NCBI GenBank assembly: GCA_011364925.1
Contig: RDOA01000003.1
Location: forward strand, 1 to 64,000
Origin: Promethearchaeota archaeon
GTDB taxonomy: Archaea; Asgardarchaeota; Lokiarchaeia; Sigyniarchaeales; SOKP01
Direction of reading: 5' to 3'
DNA: 64,000 bases
Shown here piece by piece: positions 1-9,994 of this stretch. The stretch's first letter is position 1; every line of letters starts with the position of its first letter. The position numbers and the translations under genes are program-made. Below the pieces are notes generated by a model, which worked only from the letters and a program-made list of their open reading frames with translations, was not told the origin of the DNA and searched no databases.

Positions 1-1010
1 GCTATTAGGTTTGATAAGTTATTCTGAACTCTTTCTCTATTCAAATAGTGTTCTTCACACAATAATGTGTAAAGTTTTTGCTCAGAGGGAATATTCCAAG
101 AGATATTTTCATACTGAGATAATACATCAGGGAGTAAAAATATCTTTCTTACTTTCATCATAATTTCGTGGGTGAGAGAGGAAAAATCGTAGTTGGCTTT
201 CTCGTTATTGATAGTATTTTCTAAGTTCCTATACTTTTTTATGAACTTGAGCGCATGTTTCGGTCCTATGTTTGCGACTCCTGGAAAATAATCGTTCCCA
301 ATAAGAATCGCCATGTCGACTAATTGAAATTGATCGATTTCTAAACGCTTTAAATTTTCTTTTAGGTTAATCGAGAAGGGAATCACCTTCTCGTACCTCC
401 ATTTACCCTGAACCTTTCTTCTTAGCGACTTTGAAAGGTTTTGAACCATTCTAGGACATCCAAACAATAGTGAGTCAAAATCCTGCGAATTTGAATAGTG
501 AGCGATCTTATCTTTAACAAGTTGGGCGCATTGAGATTCAGCTGAGGCGGGAGAGTTCAAATATGGAACTCCCAACGCACCTAATAGCAGTTTGGATTCT
601 TGGATTAGGTTTGGCCATAGATATTCTTTTGACATCGCAATTTGACGCACGAGTTGTTTATCACCCGATTTGTAAGCTGATTCGTACAACTTCTGCGTGA
701 AGCGAAAATCGTTCAACCTATCCTTTGTTTTTATCTTTTTTAGCTCTGAATCGAGCCCGTCAAAACAAAAAATCGGGAATATCTTTTTTGAGTAATAAAA
801 GTTAATCCGATACAGTATCCCATAAAGATGGGAGATAGGACGCTGAGTGCGATCAAGAATTAAGTCCGCGTACGACTCATCAGGGTTCTTTCGTGCGAAG
901 TTAAACAGTCCCATGATTATATTGGGAGCGTCAACCGCAATAACTTTCCCCGCTAACTTGGCGATCTCAACTTTATTTCTTATAATGATATCTTGTAGCT
1001 TAACTCCCAT
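1..1010 (-). CDS. fen: Flap endonuclease 1 (FEN1/XPG family), 3' end truncated by window edge
   Basis: Minus-strand translation MGVKLQDIIIRNKVEIAKLAGKVIAVDAPN...FPIFCFDGLDSELKK...LGVPYLNSPASAESQCAQLVK...SQDFDSLLFGCPRMVQNLS...ILIGNDYFPGVANIGPKHALKFI: N, I and H3TH motifs of FEN1. Not in ORF track because no stop is in the window. Confidence 0.93.
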   Translation of the reverse strand, partial: MGVKLQDIIIRNKVEIAKLAGKVIAVDAPNIIMGLFNFARKNPDESYADLILDRTQRPISHLYGILYRINFYYSKKIFPIFCFDGLDSELKKIKTKDRLNDFRFTQKLYESAYKSGDKQLVRQIAMSKEYLWPNLIQESKLLLGALGVPYLNSPASAESQCAQLVKDKIAHYSNSQDFDSLLFGCPRMVQNLSKSLRRKVQGKWRYEKVIPFSINLKENLKRLEIDQFQLVDMAILIGNDYFPGVANIGPKHALKFIKKYRNLENTINNEKANYDFSSLTHEIMMKVRKIFLLPDVLSQYENISWNIPSEQKLYTLLCEEHYLNRERVQNNLSNLI

Positions 1011-1108
1011 AATCATAGGATACATGAGTGATATTTAAATAAAAAATAAAGTATGTTGGAATTTTCCTTTATAAGGAGTCAATTAGTGTTGAGTATTAGT
1101 GATTTTAT

Positions 1109-1471
1109 ATGACTAAAAACCAATCAGTTTACATTTTAGAAAAGAAAAGAAAACCGAACAAATTTCTTTTAGTATTTATCAGTATTTTAGGTTTCGTAGC
1201 AATTTATGTGCCATTCTTCGGCTCAAACTTGCGATACATGACCGGTACCGCTTTCAAACTTATCTTCAACTATTTCGGAACCTTTTGTTTGATTGTAGGG
1301 GGTGCGTTCTTAGCAATTTGTGTTCTGAAAGTCATTGGTGGGAAAGTTGATATAGAAGGATTTGTAGTAAGCGTTCTCCTCTTGTGGATTGGTTCTTTTC
1401 TAACTGGAATTCCATTTGAAATCATGGGATTTGTATTCGGAGGGACCCAACCGCCTCAAGGATACCACTAA
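1109..1471 (+). CDS. Small membrane protein of unknown function
   Basis: 120-aa ORF with 3 hydrophobic segments. Confidence 0.6.
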   Translation: MTKNQSVYILEKKRKPNKFLLVFISILGFVAIYVPFFGSNLRYMTGTAFKLIFNYFGTFCLIVGGAFLAICVLKVIGGKVDIEGFVVSVLLLWIGSFLTGIPFEIMGFVFGGTQPPQGYH

Positions 1472-1510
1472 TTTTTATTTAAAATCCCAAAAAAATTAGG
1501 TTATTATTTT

Positions 1511-1735
1511 CTACCTGAAAATTCTGAAGTATTTGAGTCCAGTGCTGAAGCCACAAACAACTAATAGAGCGAGAGAAACTAATGTCAATCCCATCATTTT
1601 GTAGCGTCGCCGGCTACTTCCCCACAATACAAAAATCAGCCCAATAATGAACCCTAATAATCCCACTAAAGAACCGAGGGCAATGAGAAACTCAACTCCC
1701 TCTAAAACAGCCTCGAAGTAATCAAACATTACCAT
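1511..1735 (-). CDS. Small membrane protein of unknown function
   Basis: 74-aa ORF with 2 hydrophobic segments. Confidence 0.5.
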   Translation of the reverse strand: MVMFDYFEAVLEGVEFLIALGSLVGLLGFIIGLIFVLWGSSRRRYKMMGLTLVSLALLVVCGFSTGLKYFRIFR

Positions 1736-1970
1736 AATGATTATCGTATACTCTAAGTTTATTTAAATAAAAAATTGTGGAAGAAGTAGAAAGGTTAGAA
1801 AATGCTTTCTAACCAATCTAAGAAATAGCTAAGGCGTTTTTTCAAAGAATTGCATGTCTAATGAAAAATCTCTGGCTTTAAAACAAAATCACTTCGCGAA
1901 ATTTCTGATTTTTTTTCCTTTAAAAGGGTAAAATTTGTGGTATCTTTAACTTAACTACAAGGCGTTTTTT

Positions 1971-2288
1971 ATGAAGAAAGTTGAAGAAATAGGCACCTGT
2001 CCCGACTGCTCGTGCTCTCTGACCATCTATAAGACAAGCAATTATAAAAGATTCGTGAAATGCGATATTTGCAATGTTTCATATCCGCTCCCTAAGAGCG
2101 GCAAAATTAGCAATTCCGCGCTAGAATGTCCCAAAAATAAGCTCCCATTGCTTATTGTTGAAAAACCTAATCAAATAGCTTATTTTTGGGTAGATCAACC
2201 GTGTTTCAGTTGTATAGATTACGATAGGTGCCCAATTGTAAAAGATTTGATTTCCGAATTCAAAGAATTGCAGGTGTATGGCTATTAA
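1971..2288 (+). CDS. Zinc-ribbon protein (topoisomerase-type C4 zinc finger-like)
   Basis: CPDCSCSL...KCDICNVSYPLP and second Cys cluster CFSCIDYDRC. Confidence 0.6.
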   Translation: MKKVEEIGTCPDCSCSLTIYKTSNYKRFVKCDICNVSYPLPKSGKISNSALECPKNKLPLLIVEKPNQIAYFWVDQPCFSCIDYDRCPIVKDLISEFKELQVYGY

Positions 2289-3321
2289 AACATGTCAAAA
2301 AGCGTTAATTGTAACTTGCCTAATGATCTCTGGTATAACCGTAGGGATATTATTAAGCAACTCATACTTTCAAGAGGATACAATTCTGATGCCTAATATT
2401 CATCCAATCAAAACACCTAGGACAAGTTCTGAAGAAGTGCTCGTGGATAAAGTTTTTACATTTCTCGCACCTAACGATGTTAAACAGTTTGATAATCTCG
2501 ACCTTCTGGAAGATCTCAACTATTTCGTTTTATTAGAGATTGTAACGCCCCATAATTGTCAGATTAACATATCGGTCATCGATCCGGATTTCGATGTTTA
2601 CCAGATTTTTCGCACCGAGGTTAACATATCTCAAGGGGATCAGTGGTTCGAAGTCTCGTTTGGAACGGCGATCGCGGGAAATTACACTTTTATTTTTTCA
2701 GTGATTGCTGCGTTAAACCTGAATCTGTATATTAAGATTCACTTCGATAGGGACGATAAATGTTTGTACGATATCATCGCTCCCGAATATCTCAACAATT
2801 TGGAGCTTTACCGTGTAAATAAATTTTCCGATGGAACCTTTTTCGAACACAATATCATGCTCAAAACGGATGTATCGTACAAATTTTACCTTGGACGAGT
2901 TTCAGCAATAGGAGGAAATCCGGTGGAAAAAGAAGTGGAAGTTGATTACAATTTAATTGACCCTCAAGATATTGAATTTATTATCTACCAAAACCGAACG
3001 TTAGAAACTGTTGGATCCATCCTCCAGTTCAATTTCGGGACAGCAATTGAAGGAATTTACACTGTTGAAATTAAAATTTTTTGCCAAGTTGATGTGGTAA
3101 ATGTGGCTTACGCAATTGCGGAAGATCATGCAATTAGTACCGGAGTAAATGGTACCACACCTGATCCTGTACCGAGCAATGGAACTAATAGCGGCGTTTT
3201 TTACATGCCAATGGAATGGACGATTGGTTTTGGAGTATTCGCTGGAGGAATCTTAGGATTATTAGTTGTTATTGGCAGCGTTCGCAGGAAAAGAAACTCG
3301 GTAAGCCTAAGAAGCAACTAA
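2278..3321 (+). CDS. Secreted/membrane-anchored protein, unknown function
   Basis: N-terminal signal-anchor, extracellular beta-rich region with N-glycosylation-like sequons, C-terminal TM plus RRKRN; overlaps previous ORF by 11 nt. Confidence 0.6.
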   Translation: MAIKTCQKALIVTCLMISGITVGILLSNSYFQEDTILMPNIHPIKTPRTSSEEVLVDKVFTFLAPNDVKQFDNLDLLEDLNYFVLLEIVTPHNCQINISVIDPDFDVYQIFRTEVNISQGDQWFEVSFGTAIAGNYTFIFSVIAALNLNLYIKIHFDRDDKCLYDIIAPEYLNNLELYRVNKFSDGTFFEHNIMLKTDVSYKFYLGRVSAIGGNPVEKEVEVDYNLIDPQDIEFIIYQNRTLETVGSILQFNFGTAIEGIYTVEIKIFCQVDVVNVAYAIAEDHAISTGVNGTTPDPVPSNGTNSGVFYMPMEWTIGFGVFAGGILGLLVVIGSVRRKRNSVSLRSN

Positions 3322-3453
3322 AAATTTTTTTTTTTTTCGATTTTTCGACAAATTTTCGACACATTTCGAATTCATTCATTACCTCAAAGATTTAAAATTC
3401 TCTAATTCAAAATACTCTATCGATTTAATTGAAAGCAATATAATTTTATACTT

Positions 3454-3627
3454 ATGGAACAACCCGACTCGTTTTACGACTGGGAGCAAAATTTTAAGAA
3501 AAAAGCAAAAGTTAAGAAACCTGAACCTAGAGAAGCTCGAATTCTTAACTCAATCGATCTTCCGCACAATTTTTTCAAGCGCTATCTAGAGCTATGGAAG
3601 TCTGAAAACATGAAAAACGAAAGATAA
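3454..3627 (+). CDS. Small basic protein, 57 aa
   Basis: Translation MEQPDSFYDWEQNFKKKAKVKKPEPREARILNSIDLPHNFFKRYLELWKSENMKNER; below the ORF-track length cutoff. Confidence 0.45.
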   Translation: MEQPDSFYDWEQNFKKKAKVKKPEPREARILNSIDLPHNFFKRYLELWKSENMKNER

Positions 3628-3840
3628 TTATAATATTAGAAAAAAAAATTTCTTAAACATGCATTAAATTCCTACTTTCATTTTAACTATAATATAAACC
3701 AAATCCTTTTGTAGAAGATTAAATGTAATATAAACTAAATAAATAAAAATTGAAAGTATATCACTTTTTCATTCTACAATAAAAAATTATATTTTCGTGC
3801 TTTCTCATAAGAAGATTTTTAATTTTGGTGAACGGTAAAG

Positions 3841-5481
3841 ATGGAAAATCGTAGATTTTCAAAGAAGAGGATAATAGTTTTAACTCTTGTGATTATTCCT
3901 TCAGTTACAACGATTGTTATTCTATCGGTGCTTTATACTTCTAATATTTCTCCTGAAAGCGAGGTTTTATTCGTTGAAGGCCCTCTTACAGAAAATACAA
4001 CTTGGTCTGGACTTGTTCATGTAGAAAATTCGGTTGTCGTTCCTGAAAACATCTCTTTAACCATACTTCCTGGAACATGGGTCGAGTTTAGGCACTATCG
4101 GGGGTATAAAGAAGATACTTCTGTAGGCTTATTCATTGCAGGAGGAACTGTAATCGCAATTGGAAGCCCAGATCAACAAATCTGGTTTACTTCCGATGCA
4201 GATTCGCCGATTAATGGTGATTGGGCGGGAATAAGTTGCATCGGTACTAACAACAGCGTGTTCAAATATGTTATAATTGAATTTGGAACAATAGGGCTTG
4301 AGCAACTTGATTCCAGCGTTATCATTTCAAATTCAATAGTGCGATGGGTAAATACGGAGGGTCTATACGCAGAACGATCTCGACCGATAATTGAATATAA
4401 TCTCATATATGGAAACGCTTACCATGAAATTGCTTTAGAACAATTTAATTACGATGTTCAGATTAGATATAATATTTTTAAAGGCGGTCACTTCGGAATT
4501 CACGCAGAAGCAACAAATGTCAACATCGAGGGTAATTATTTCGTCAATTACACGCGTGGAGCTATAACTGGAGGCCAATTTTCTAATTTAACTATAATTG
4601 GGAACAAATTTGAGAACATTTCAGCCATTCCAATTTTACTAGACCACACGACAACCAATATAACCTTAAATAATGATTTTGGATTTGATACCATTCCAAT
4701 TCCAAACCTTGATTTTCCTGATCGTAAACGTATTGAACTCGGTTATATTCCGGGTGATCCACAAGATCAATATTTATATATTTATCCAGTAATTGATGAA
4801 ACGCGCAGGGTTGTGAAAAGGCTAGAAAACGAAATTACCATAGGATCTGCACTAACTTTCTTAAATGGTAGTATATGGCGCTTTAATCTTGCTTCTTACT
4901 CGAAGGGAATCCACCAGGATTTTATCAAAATTGATCCTGCTACAGGAAATAACACAAAATTCTATTCAAACAACTACATTGTCAATCCTCGAGGATTAAC
5001 GAGCGATGGACAATATTTTTGGGTAAATGATTTTACGCTCAGAAAGATCTTTAAATTTAAAATCAATTCGAGCAACTCGCTTGAAATAATTGACTCATTT
5101 AGCGTTCCTAATTCAACTAAAGGAGGCTTATCAAGCCTAGTTTGCGATGGATCGTTTTTATACGCGGTAGGTCATGATGGATCATTAGTTTACAAAATGA
5201 ATTTTACGGGAAATCTAATTTCTCAAATTTCGTATCAAGGTGCACCACTCTGGGGTTCTTTAACTTGGACAGGATCGCACTTTTGGGGATACTCTGGGAT
5301 TTTTTTAACAAAATGGTTTCCTAATTGGACTTTAGCTGGTAAGATATATCCTCCAGCATGGGGCACGGATGCATTAGCTTGGGATGGGACATATTTGTGG
5401 TCCATACAAAAAACATGTGAGCTATGGGCTGATGGAAAGATATTCCAAATAGAAATTATTGATGATCACACACTTTCCTGA
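3841..5481 (+). CDS. Secreted right-handed beta-helix plus C-terminal beta-propeller-like protein
   Basis: N-terminal TM anchor; PGTWVEF...GGTVIAIGSPDQQIWFTSD...GDWAGI and repeated I..N.I...N.F rungs; C-terminal GLTSDGQYFWV / SLVCDGSFLYAVG / ALAWDGTYLWSI repeats. Confidence 0.7.
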   Translation: MENRRFSKKRIIVLTLVIIPSVTTIVILSVLYTSNISPESEVLFVEGPLTENTTWSGLVHVENSVVVPENISLTILPGTWVEFRHYRGYKEDTSVGLFIAGGTVIAIGSPDQQIWFTSDADSPINGDWAGISCIGTNNSVFKYVIIEFGTIGLEQLDSSVIISNSIVRWVNTEGLYAERSRPIIEYNLIYGNAYHEIALEQFNYDVQIRYNIFKGGHFGIHAEATNVNIEGNYFVNYTRGAITGGQFSNLTIIGNKFENISAIPILLDHTTTNITLNNDFGFDTIPIPNLDFPDRKRIELGYIPGDPQDQYLYIYPVIDETRRVVKRLENEITIGSALTFLNGSIWRFNLASYSKGIHQDFIKIDPATGNNTKFYSNNYIVNPRGLTSDGQYFWVNDFTLRKIFKFKINSSNSLEIIDSFSVPNSTKGGLSSLVCDGSFLYAVGHDGSLVYKMNFTGNLISQISYQGAPLWGSLTWTGSHFWGYSGIFLTKWFPNWTLAGKIYPPAWGTDALAWDGTYLWSIQKTCELWADGKIFQIEIIDDHTLS

Positions 5482-5687
5482 TTTCACTTACTTAAAGTAA
5501 TCTAATACTAGTCAAATTGTTTGCAGAATTCTTTTTTAATTCAAATCCAAAATTCATCTAACTAGTTCTTGCATTAAAATTACCGGTAAAAATGGATAAT
5601 TGTTGGTGAAATTCGTTAAAATCTTTAAAAATCACAAGCCACACTAGAATTACAAGGCGAAATTCATAAGAATAAGAGGGAAAAATA

Positions 5688-5813
5688 ATGAGAGATGAAA
5701 CAGCTTTTTCACTGGTTTGCTACCTTGTTATAGCCATAATTGTGGGAATATTCCTCTTGGCCGGAGGATGGAAATTTGCACTCATGCTGTTCGTTGCGGC
5801 AGTCCACGGGTAA
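5688..5813 (+). CDS. Tiny single-pass membrane protein, 41 aa
   Basis: MRDETAFSLVCYLVIAIIVGIFLLAGGWKFALMLFVAAVHG, purine-rich RBS-like sequence upstream. Confidence 0.4.
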   Translation: MRDETAFSLVCYLVIAIIVGIFLLAGGWKFALMLFVAAVHG

Positions 5814-5901
5814 TCTATAAGATGATCTGAATGATAAGTATAAATAGAAGTTATACGAAATTATTTACACCACATAAGTATCAATGAAGGAATGAATAAG
5901 A

Positions 5902-6453
5902 ATGAGCGACCCAGATTTTACAAAATATAAGATTCAAGAAGAACTTCAAAAAGGACTGCCATCCAAAAGAAAAATTTTATCTCTTTTGCTTGATTTGCTT
6001 AAAAAAGATATATACCCGTCTCTATCTGACTCCGAATTTTACGAAATTGTCGGATATACATATCAATTAAATCTCGATTACAAATTAAATCTTGACATGC
6101 TATTTTATCCTATCTACAATCAATTGCAGAAAAGGATCAAGAAACTGTACGGTGACGATAAAAGAGTCGAAATGGAACAATACCTGATAGAAAACTTTAA
6201 TTTCTCTAATCGTGTAAAAAAGAATGTTAGTCAAACACAGAATTTGAAAGAAGCACGCTCCACATCTTCTAAAGTCATAAGGTTTGTTTCTTTTTTGTTA
6301 TTTCTAATAGCAGGTATACTTGTACTTATCGTGGGAATCACTATATACTTCAGCTCCCCTTCAGTCTCCTTTTTTAAAAGAGGCTTCGTAATTGTAGTTA
6401 TTGCAGTTGGTGTGAGTTTAATTATAGTTAGTATATTTTTTGTATCCAGATAA
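5902..6453 (+). CDS. Uncharacterised protein with two C-terminal TM helices
   Basis: 183-aa ORF, cytosolic N-terminus then hydrophobic hairpin. Confidence 0.55.
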   Translation: MSDPDFTKYKIQEELQKGLPSKRKILSLLLDLLKKDIYPSLSDSEFYEIVGYTYQLNLDYKLNLDMLFYPIYNQLQKRIKKLYGDDKRVEMEQYLIENFNFSNRVKKNVSQTQNLKEARSTSSKVIRFVSFLLFLIAGILVLIVGITIYFSSPSVSFFKRGFVIVVIAVGVSLIIVSIFFVSR

Positions 6454-6526
6454 AGGTTTTGTATTATTTTAGGATTAACTCCTTCTTTTTAAGAAATATT
6501 CCAAAAAGAATAAGAAAAAAAAATTT

Positions 6527-7762
6527 TTAGACGTTTAATAAGATTTTTGCATCTGCTTGCCACTCGACCACTTTTTTAGATGATACTCCGCTAAGAACAG
6601 AGGCAATTGCTTCAGGATCAGAATCAATCAAGTCTTCAACTGTATTTATCCCATTTTTTGCTAGATTTTTCGCAGTACCATCTCCGATTCCTCTCACTTC
6701 GACCAACGAATGTTCTCCATTAACTTTTTCTGATATTTGGTTTTCTTCAATATCATCCTCTTCCTCGAATAAAGTTTCGACTTCGAAATCCAATCCTGGA
6801 CCTTCCGAGACATCTCCTTTCTCAGTATCAGCAATTCCAACGCTTGTAATGTAAAACTCCGCTTCTTCAGGAGGTAAATCAGGAGCGTCTACGATTATCG
6901 CTCTACGCTTTAACGAATTGTTTGAGGAGAATCCCTTTGTTTTAAACATCACCCGGAAGTGACAACCATGCGCAACTATGTTTCCTCCAATAGCGTCATC
7001 GGCAGAGAACATGCCCATCATCTTAGTCGACACTTGATTGGTTAGCAGAATAGCACAATTATAGGTTTCGGCAACTCGCGATAATCCGTGAATCATGTTG
7101 TTGAGAACGCTCTGTCTACGAGCTAATAACCCGATGCCTACAAATTCTGCCCGTAAAAGCGCCATTAAACTGTCCACTACGATTAAACGCACATTCCGCG
7201 TCTTACATAGCGTTTCAGCCTTCTGGATCATTTGCATTTGGTGGTCGGACGAATAAATCCTGGCGTGGAATATTTGCGATAGCACCTTCTTAGGATCAAG
7301 TCCAAACCTTTTAGCAATTCTTTTTATTTTTTCTTTGGAAAAAGTATTTTCCGTATCTATATAAGCTACAGCTGCGCCCAAACCACCTTTCTTCTTAGGT
7401 AATTGGATCGTCACCGCGATCGTGTGAGCTAAATTCGTTTTCCCGCTTTTAAACGGACCATATACCTCGGTGAGCTTTCCTGTTTGAAATCCACCGCCCA
7501 ATATTCGATTTAGCTCAGAGGACCCGGTCGTAATGTATTCCGTGTTCTCGTCAATATCACCCGCTGCGATAAAGTCGGTCATACCTAAAGCGTTTCGCGC
7601 GTTCCAGATTAATTTCTTCGCCGTTTTATCTCCTAAACCTTCGATTTCAGAGATTATATTGTGCGGAGACATCGCAAGGGCTTCTGCTGTGCTAATTCCA
7701 CTTTCTTGAAGGAGCTTAATCTGTCTTGCGTTGATCGATTTTACTTGGTCTAAATCTGAAAT
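6527..7762 (-). CDS. radA: DNA repair and recombination protein RadA with extra C-terminal HhH domain
   Basis: GPFKSGKT Walker A, LIVVDSLMAL Walker B, TNQVSTKM, N-terminal HhH (SINARQIKLLQESGISTAEALAMSPHNII); reading frame continues upstream of the ORF-track ATG (7672) without ATG/GTG/TTG; 5' boundary approximate. Confidence 0.9.
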   Translation of the reverse strand: MSDLDQVKSINARQIKLLQESGISTAEALAMSPHNIISEIEGLGDKTAKKLIWNARNALGMTDFIAAGDIDENTEYITTGSSELNRILGGGFQTGKLTEVYGPFKSGKTNLAHTIAVTIQLPKKKGGLGAAVAYIDTENTFSKEKIKRIAKRFGLDPKKVLSQIFHARIYSSDHQMQMIQKAETLCKTRNVRLIVVDSLMALLRAEFVGIGLLARRQSVLNNMIHGLSRVAETYNCAILLTNQVSTKMMGMFSADDAIGGNIVAHGCHFRVMFKTKGFSSNNSLKRRAIIVDAPDLPPEEAEFYITSVGIADTEKGDVSEGPGLDFEVETLFEEEDDIEENQISEKVNGEHSLVEVRGIGDGTAKNLAKNGINTVEDLIDSDPEAIASVLSGVSSKKVVEWQADAKILLNV

Positions 7763-7898
7763 TTTTCGATATCAACTCCTAGTTACATAATTTGAGATTA
7801 TATCACCTTAAAATCATCTACTTATAAAGAAAAAAATTGAATCTGATCTTTTACATTTAGGAATTATAATCTAGAGGTTTAAAAACATTAATTCCATC

Positions 7899-8378
7899 TT
7901 ATTTGATCCATGTTGGTTCTGGTGCTTTAATCGCAATGACTTCTGCCTTTGCGCACTCAGTCTTACCCGAAAAAACTTTACATGCGATAATTGCCTTGCG
8001 ATCCTTCAATTCTATAACTTTTGCTCTCAAAACAACGGGTTTTTTGATAGATATCGGTTTCATATGTCTCATGTTTATGGATCCTCCAGCAAATGGAATA
8101 AATGGTTTTGATCCAAGTTCGCGACCCTCTGATTTATAGAGAGCAGCAATTGCAGTATTTACACAGTGGCAATCAATTAATGTAGAAACAATTCCGCCGC
8201 ATAAAACTCCTAAACCTGCTTCATAAATTTCTGATGGCGTCCAGGTGCAAATTGTTTCATCCCCATCCCAAAAACTCTTTATTTGCAAACCTAACTTATT
8301 ATTTCTTCCACATCCAAAACAATGACTATACTGTTCTGGCCATAGATCTTGAAAAGCTTGTTGAGACATAATTTTCAT
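7899..8378 (-). CDS. PaaI-like hotdog-fold thioesterase
   Basis: CFGCGRNNKLGLQIKSFWDGDE...GVLCGGIVSTLIDCHCVNTA hotdog signature. Confidence 0.8.
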   Translation of the reverse strand: MKIMSQQAFQDLWPEQYSHCFGCGRNNKLGLQIKSFWDGDETICTWTPSEIYEAGLGVLCGGIVSTLIDCHCVNTAIAALYKSEGRELGSKPFIPFAGGSINMRHMKPISIKKPVVLRAKVIELKDRKAIIACKVFSGKTECAKAEVIAIKAPEPTWIK

Positions 8379-8494
8379 ATTAAATATGGTTTTTTGATTT
8401 AACCTATATTATTATTTATTAGGTTAATCATCATTTTAAGAATTCCTCACGAGTACTCATTTTAAATACAAAATGAATCTGAATGTGGAATAAT

Positions 8495-8510
8495 CATGAA
8501 CATGTTCATG
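8495..8510. promoter_or_regulatory. Perfect 16-bp palindrome CATGAACATGTTCATG upstream of flavodiiron gene
   Basis: Self-complementary sequence about 30 nt after a tttaaata TATA-like box (8461-8468). Confidence 0.45.
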
Positions 8511-8598
8511 TGAGTAGTTTTTAAGAAGGTAATATTTCGTATAAATAATACCTAGAAGAGATATGGAAATAGAAAACATCACAGAAGAGGTAATAGAT

Positions 8599-9786
8599 AT
8601 GAGTTTTAAAATAAAAAGTAATGTATACTGGGTAGGAAAAACTGATTGGGAACTAAAAAAATTCCACGGGAATGAATATTCTACGCATCGTGGATCCACA
8701 TATAACTCTTACCTAATAAAGGAAGAAAAAAAAGTACTTATTGACACCGTCTGGATGCCGTTTGCAAAAGAATTTGTTGATAATCTTTCAAAGGAAATCA
8801 ACTTGGACGAAATTGATTATGTTATAGCTAACCACGCAGAGATTGACCATAGCGGAGCACTCCCAGAATTGATGAAAAGAATACCGGACACTCCAATTTA
8901 TTGTACTGCAAATGGTGTTAAGTCCTTAAAAGGTCATTATCATAAAGATTGGAACTTTCGACCGGTAAAGACTGGAGATACTTTAGACCTTGGAAATGAT
9001 AAGCAATTAATATTTGTAGAAATGAAAATGCTTCATTGGCCAGATAGTATGGCATGCTATATGACTAAGGATAATATTTTATTCAGTAACGACGCGTTTG
9101 GTCAACACTATGCTAATGAATATATGTACAATGACCTTGTAGATCAAAACGAACTCTTTACGGAATGTATTAAATATTACGCAAACATCCTTACTCCTTT
9201 CAGTTCTTTCGTTGATAAAAAAATAAAGGAAGTTTTGAGTCTTAATCTTCCTATTGATATTATTGCTACGAGTCACGGAGTTATATGGAGAGAGAATCCG
9301 ACACAAATTGTTGAAAAATACTTAGCTTGGGCGAATGATTATCAGACAAATCAAATTACAATATTGTATGATACAATGTGGAAGGGAACAAAGAGGATGG
9401 CGGAAGCAATTAGTAAGGGAATAGTGGAGACTGATAAAACTGTAAATGTGAAATTGTATAATATAGCAAATTCAGATAAAAACGATATAATCACAGAAAT
9501 CTTTAAATCCAAGACTATTTTAGTAGGCTCGCCTACAATTGGAGGAGGAATTATTTCAACAACTGCTGAAATTTTAGAGATGATTAAGGGTCTGCGTTTT
9601 AAGAATAAAAAGGCGGCTTCATTTGGATGTTACGGCTGGAGTGGAGAATCTGTAAAGGTGATAAGGGATCATTTAGAGAAGAGCGGTTTCACAATAATCA
9701 ATGATGGTATTCGTGCACTATGGAATCCCGATCAAGAAAGTATAGATAAATGCGTAGAATTCGGTAGAGAAATTGCTAAAAGTTAA
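8599..9786 (+). CDS. fprA: Flavodiiron protein (A-type flavoprotein; metallo-beta-lactamase plus flavodoxin)
   Basis: NHAEIDHSGALPEL diiron motif, FSNDAFGQH, SHGVIWR, flavodoxin ILYDTMWKGTKRMAEAI; start chosen at MSFKIKSNVYWVG rather than ORF-track 8563. Confidence 0.9.
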   Translation: MSFKIKSNVYWVGKTDWELKKFHGNEYSTHRGSTYNSYLIKEEKKVLIDTVWMPFAKEFVDNLSKEINLDEIDYVIANHAEIDHSGALPELMKRIPDTPIYCTANGVKSLKGHYHKDWNFRPVKTGDTLDLGNDKQLIFVEMKMLHWPDSMACYMTKDNILFSNDAFGQHYANEYMYNDLVDQNELFTECIKYYANILTPFSSFVDKKIKEVLSLNLPIDIIATSHGVIWRENPTQIVEKYLAWANDYQTNQITILYDTMWKGTKRMAEAISKGIVETDKTVNVKLYNIANSDKNDIITEIFKSKTILVGSPTIGGGIISTTAEILEMIKGLRFKNKKAASFGCYGWSGESVKVIRDHLEKSGFTIINDGIRALWNPDQESIDKCVEFGREIAKS

Positions 9787-9856
9787 CTTAATTCTTTTTA
9801 TTACTATTCTTTTATTTTTTAGAGTTTTATCAGGATTTTCCAATTCTTGAGAAAAT

Positions 9857-9994
9857 TTAGTTTAATTCTCTCCTAAATTCACCATGAGCTTTAATATCCT
9901 TACATACCTCTACCAAATGTTCAAAAAGAACTTCTCGAGTCCATTTAGGCAATTTAATATCGATTTTTTTGAGCTGTTCTGCTAATTTTCTCAT
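9857..9994 (-). CDS. Small ORF, 45 aa
   Basis: MRKLAEQLKKIDIKLPKWTREVLFEHLVEVCKDIKAHGEFRRELN, well-formed charged helix; below track cutoff. Confidence 0.35.
   Translation of the reverse strand: MRKLAEQLKKIDIKLPKWTREVLFEHLVEVCKDIKAHGEFRRELN

Noticed and set aside
3321-3372. Repeated TTTCGA units after the 2278 gene as a possible CRISPR or binding array
   Set aside because: Short irregular spacing in AT-rich DNA; most likely low-complexity terminator region.
8457-8699. 80-aa minus-strand ORF across the flavodiiron promoter
   Set aside because: Overlaps the start of a well-supported gene and lacks recognisable features.
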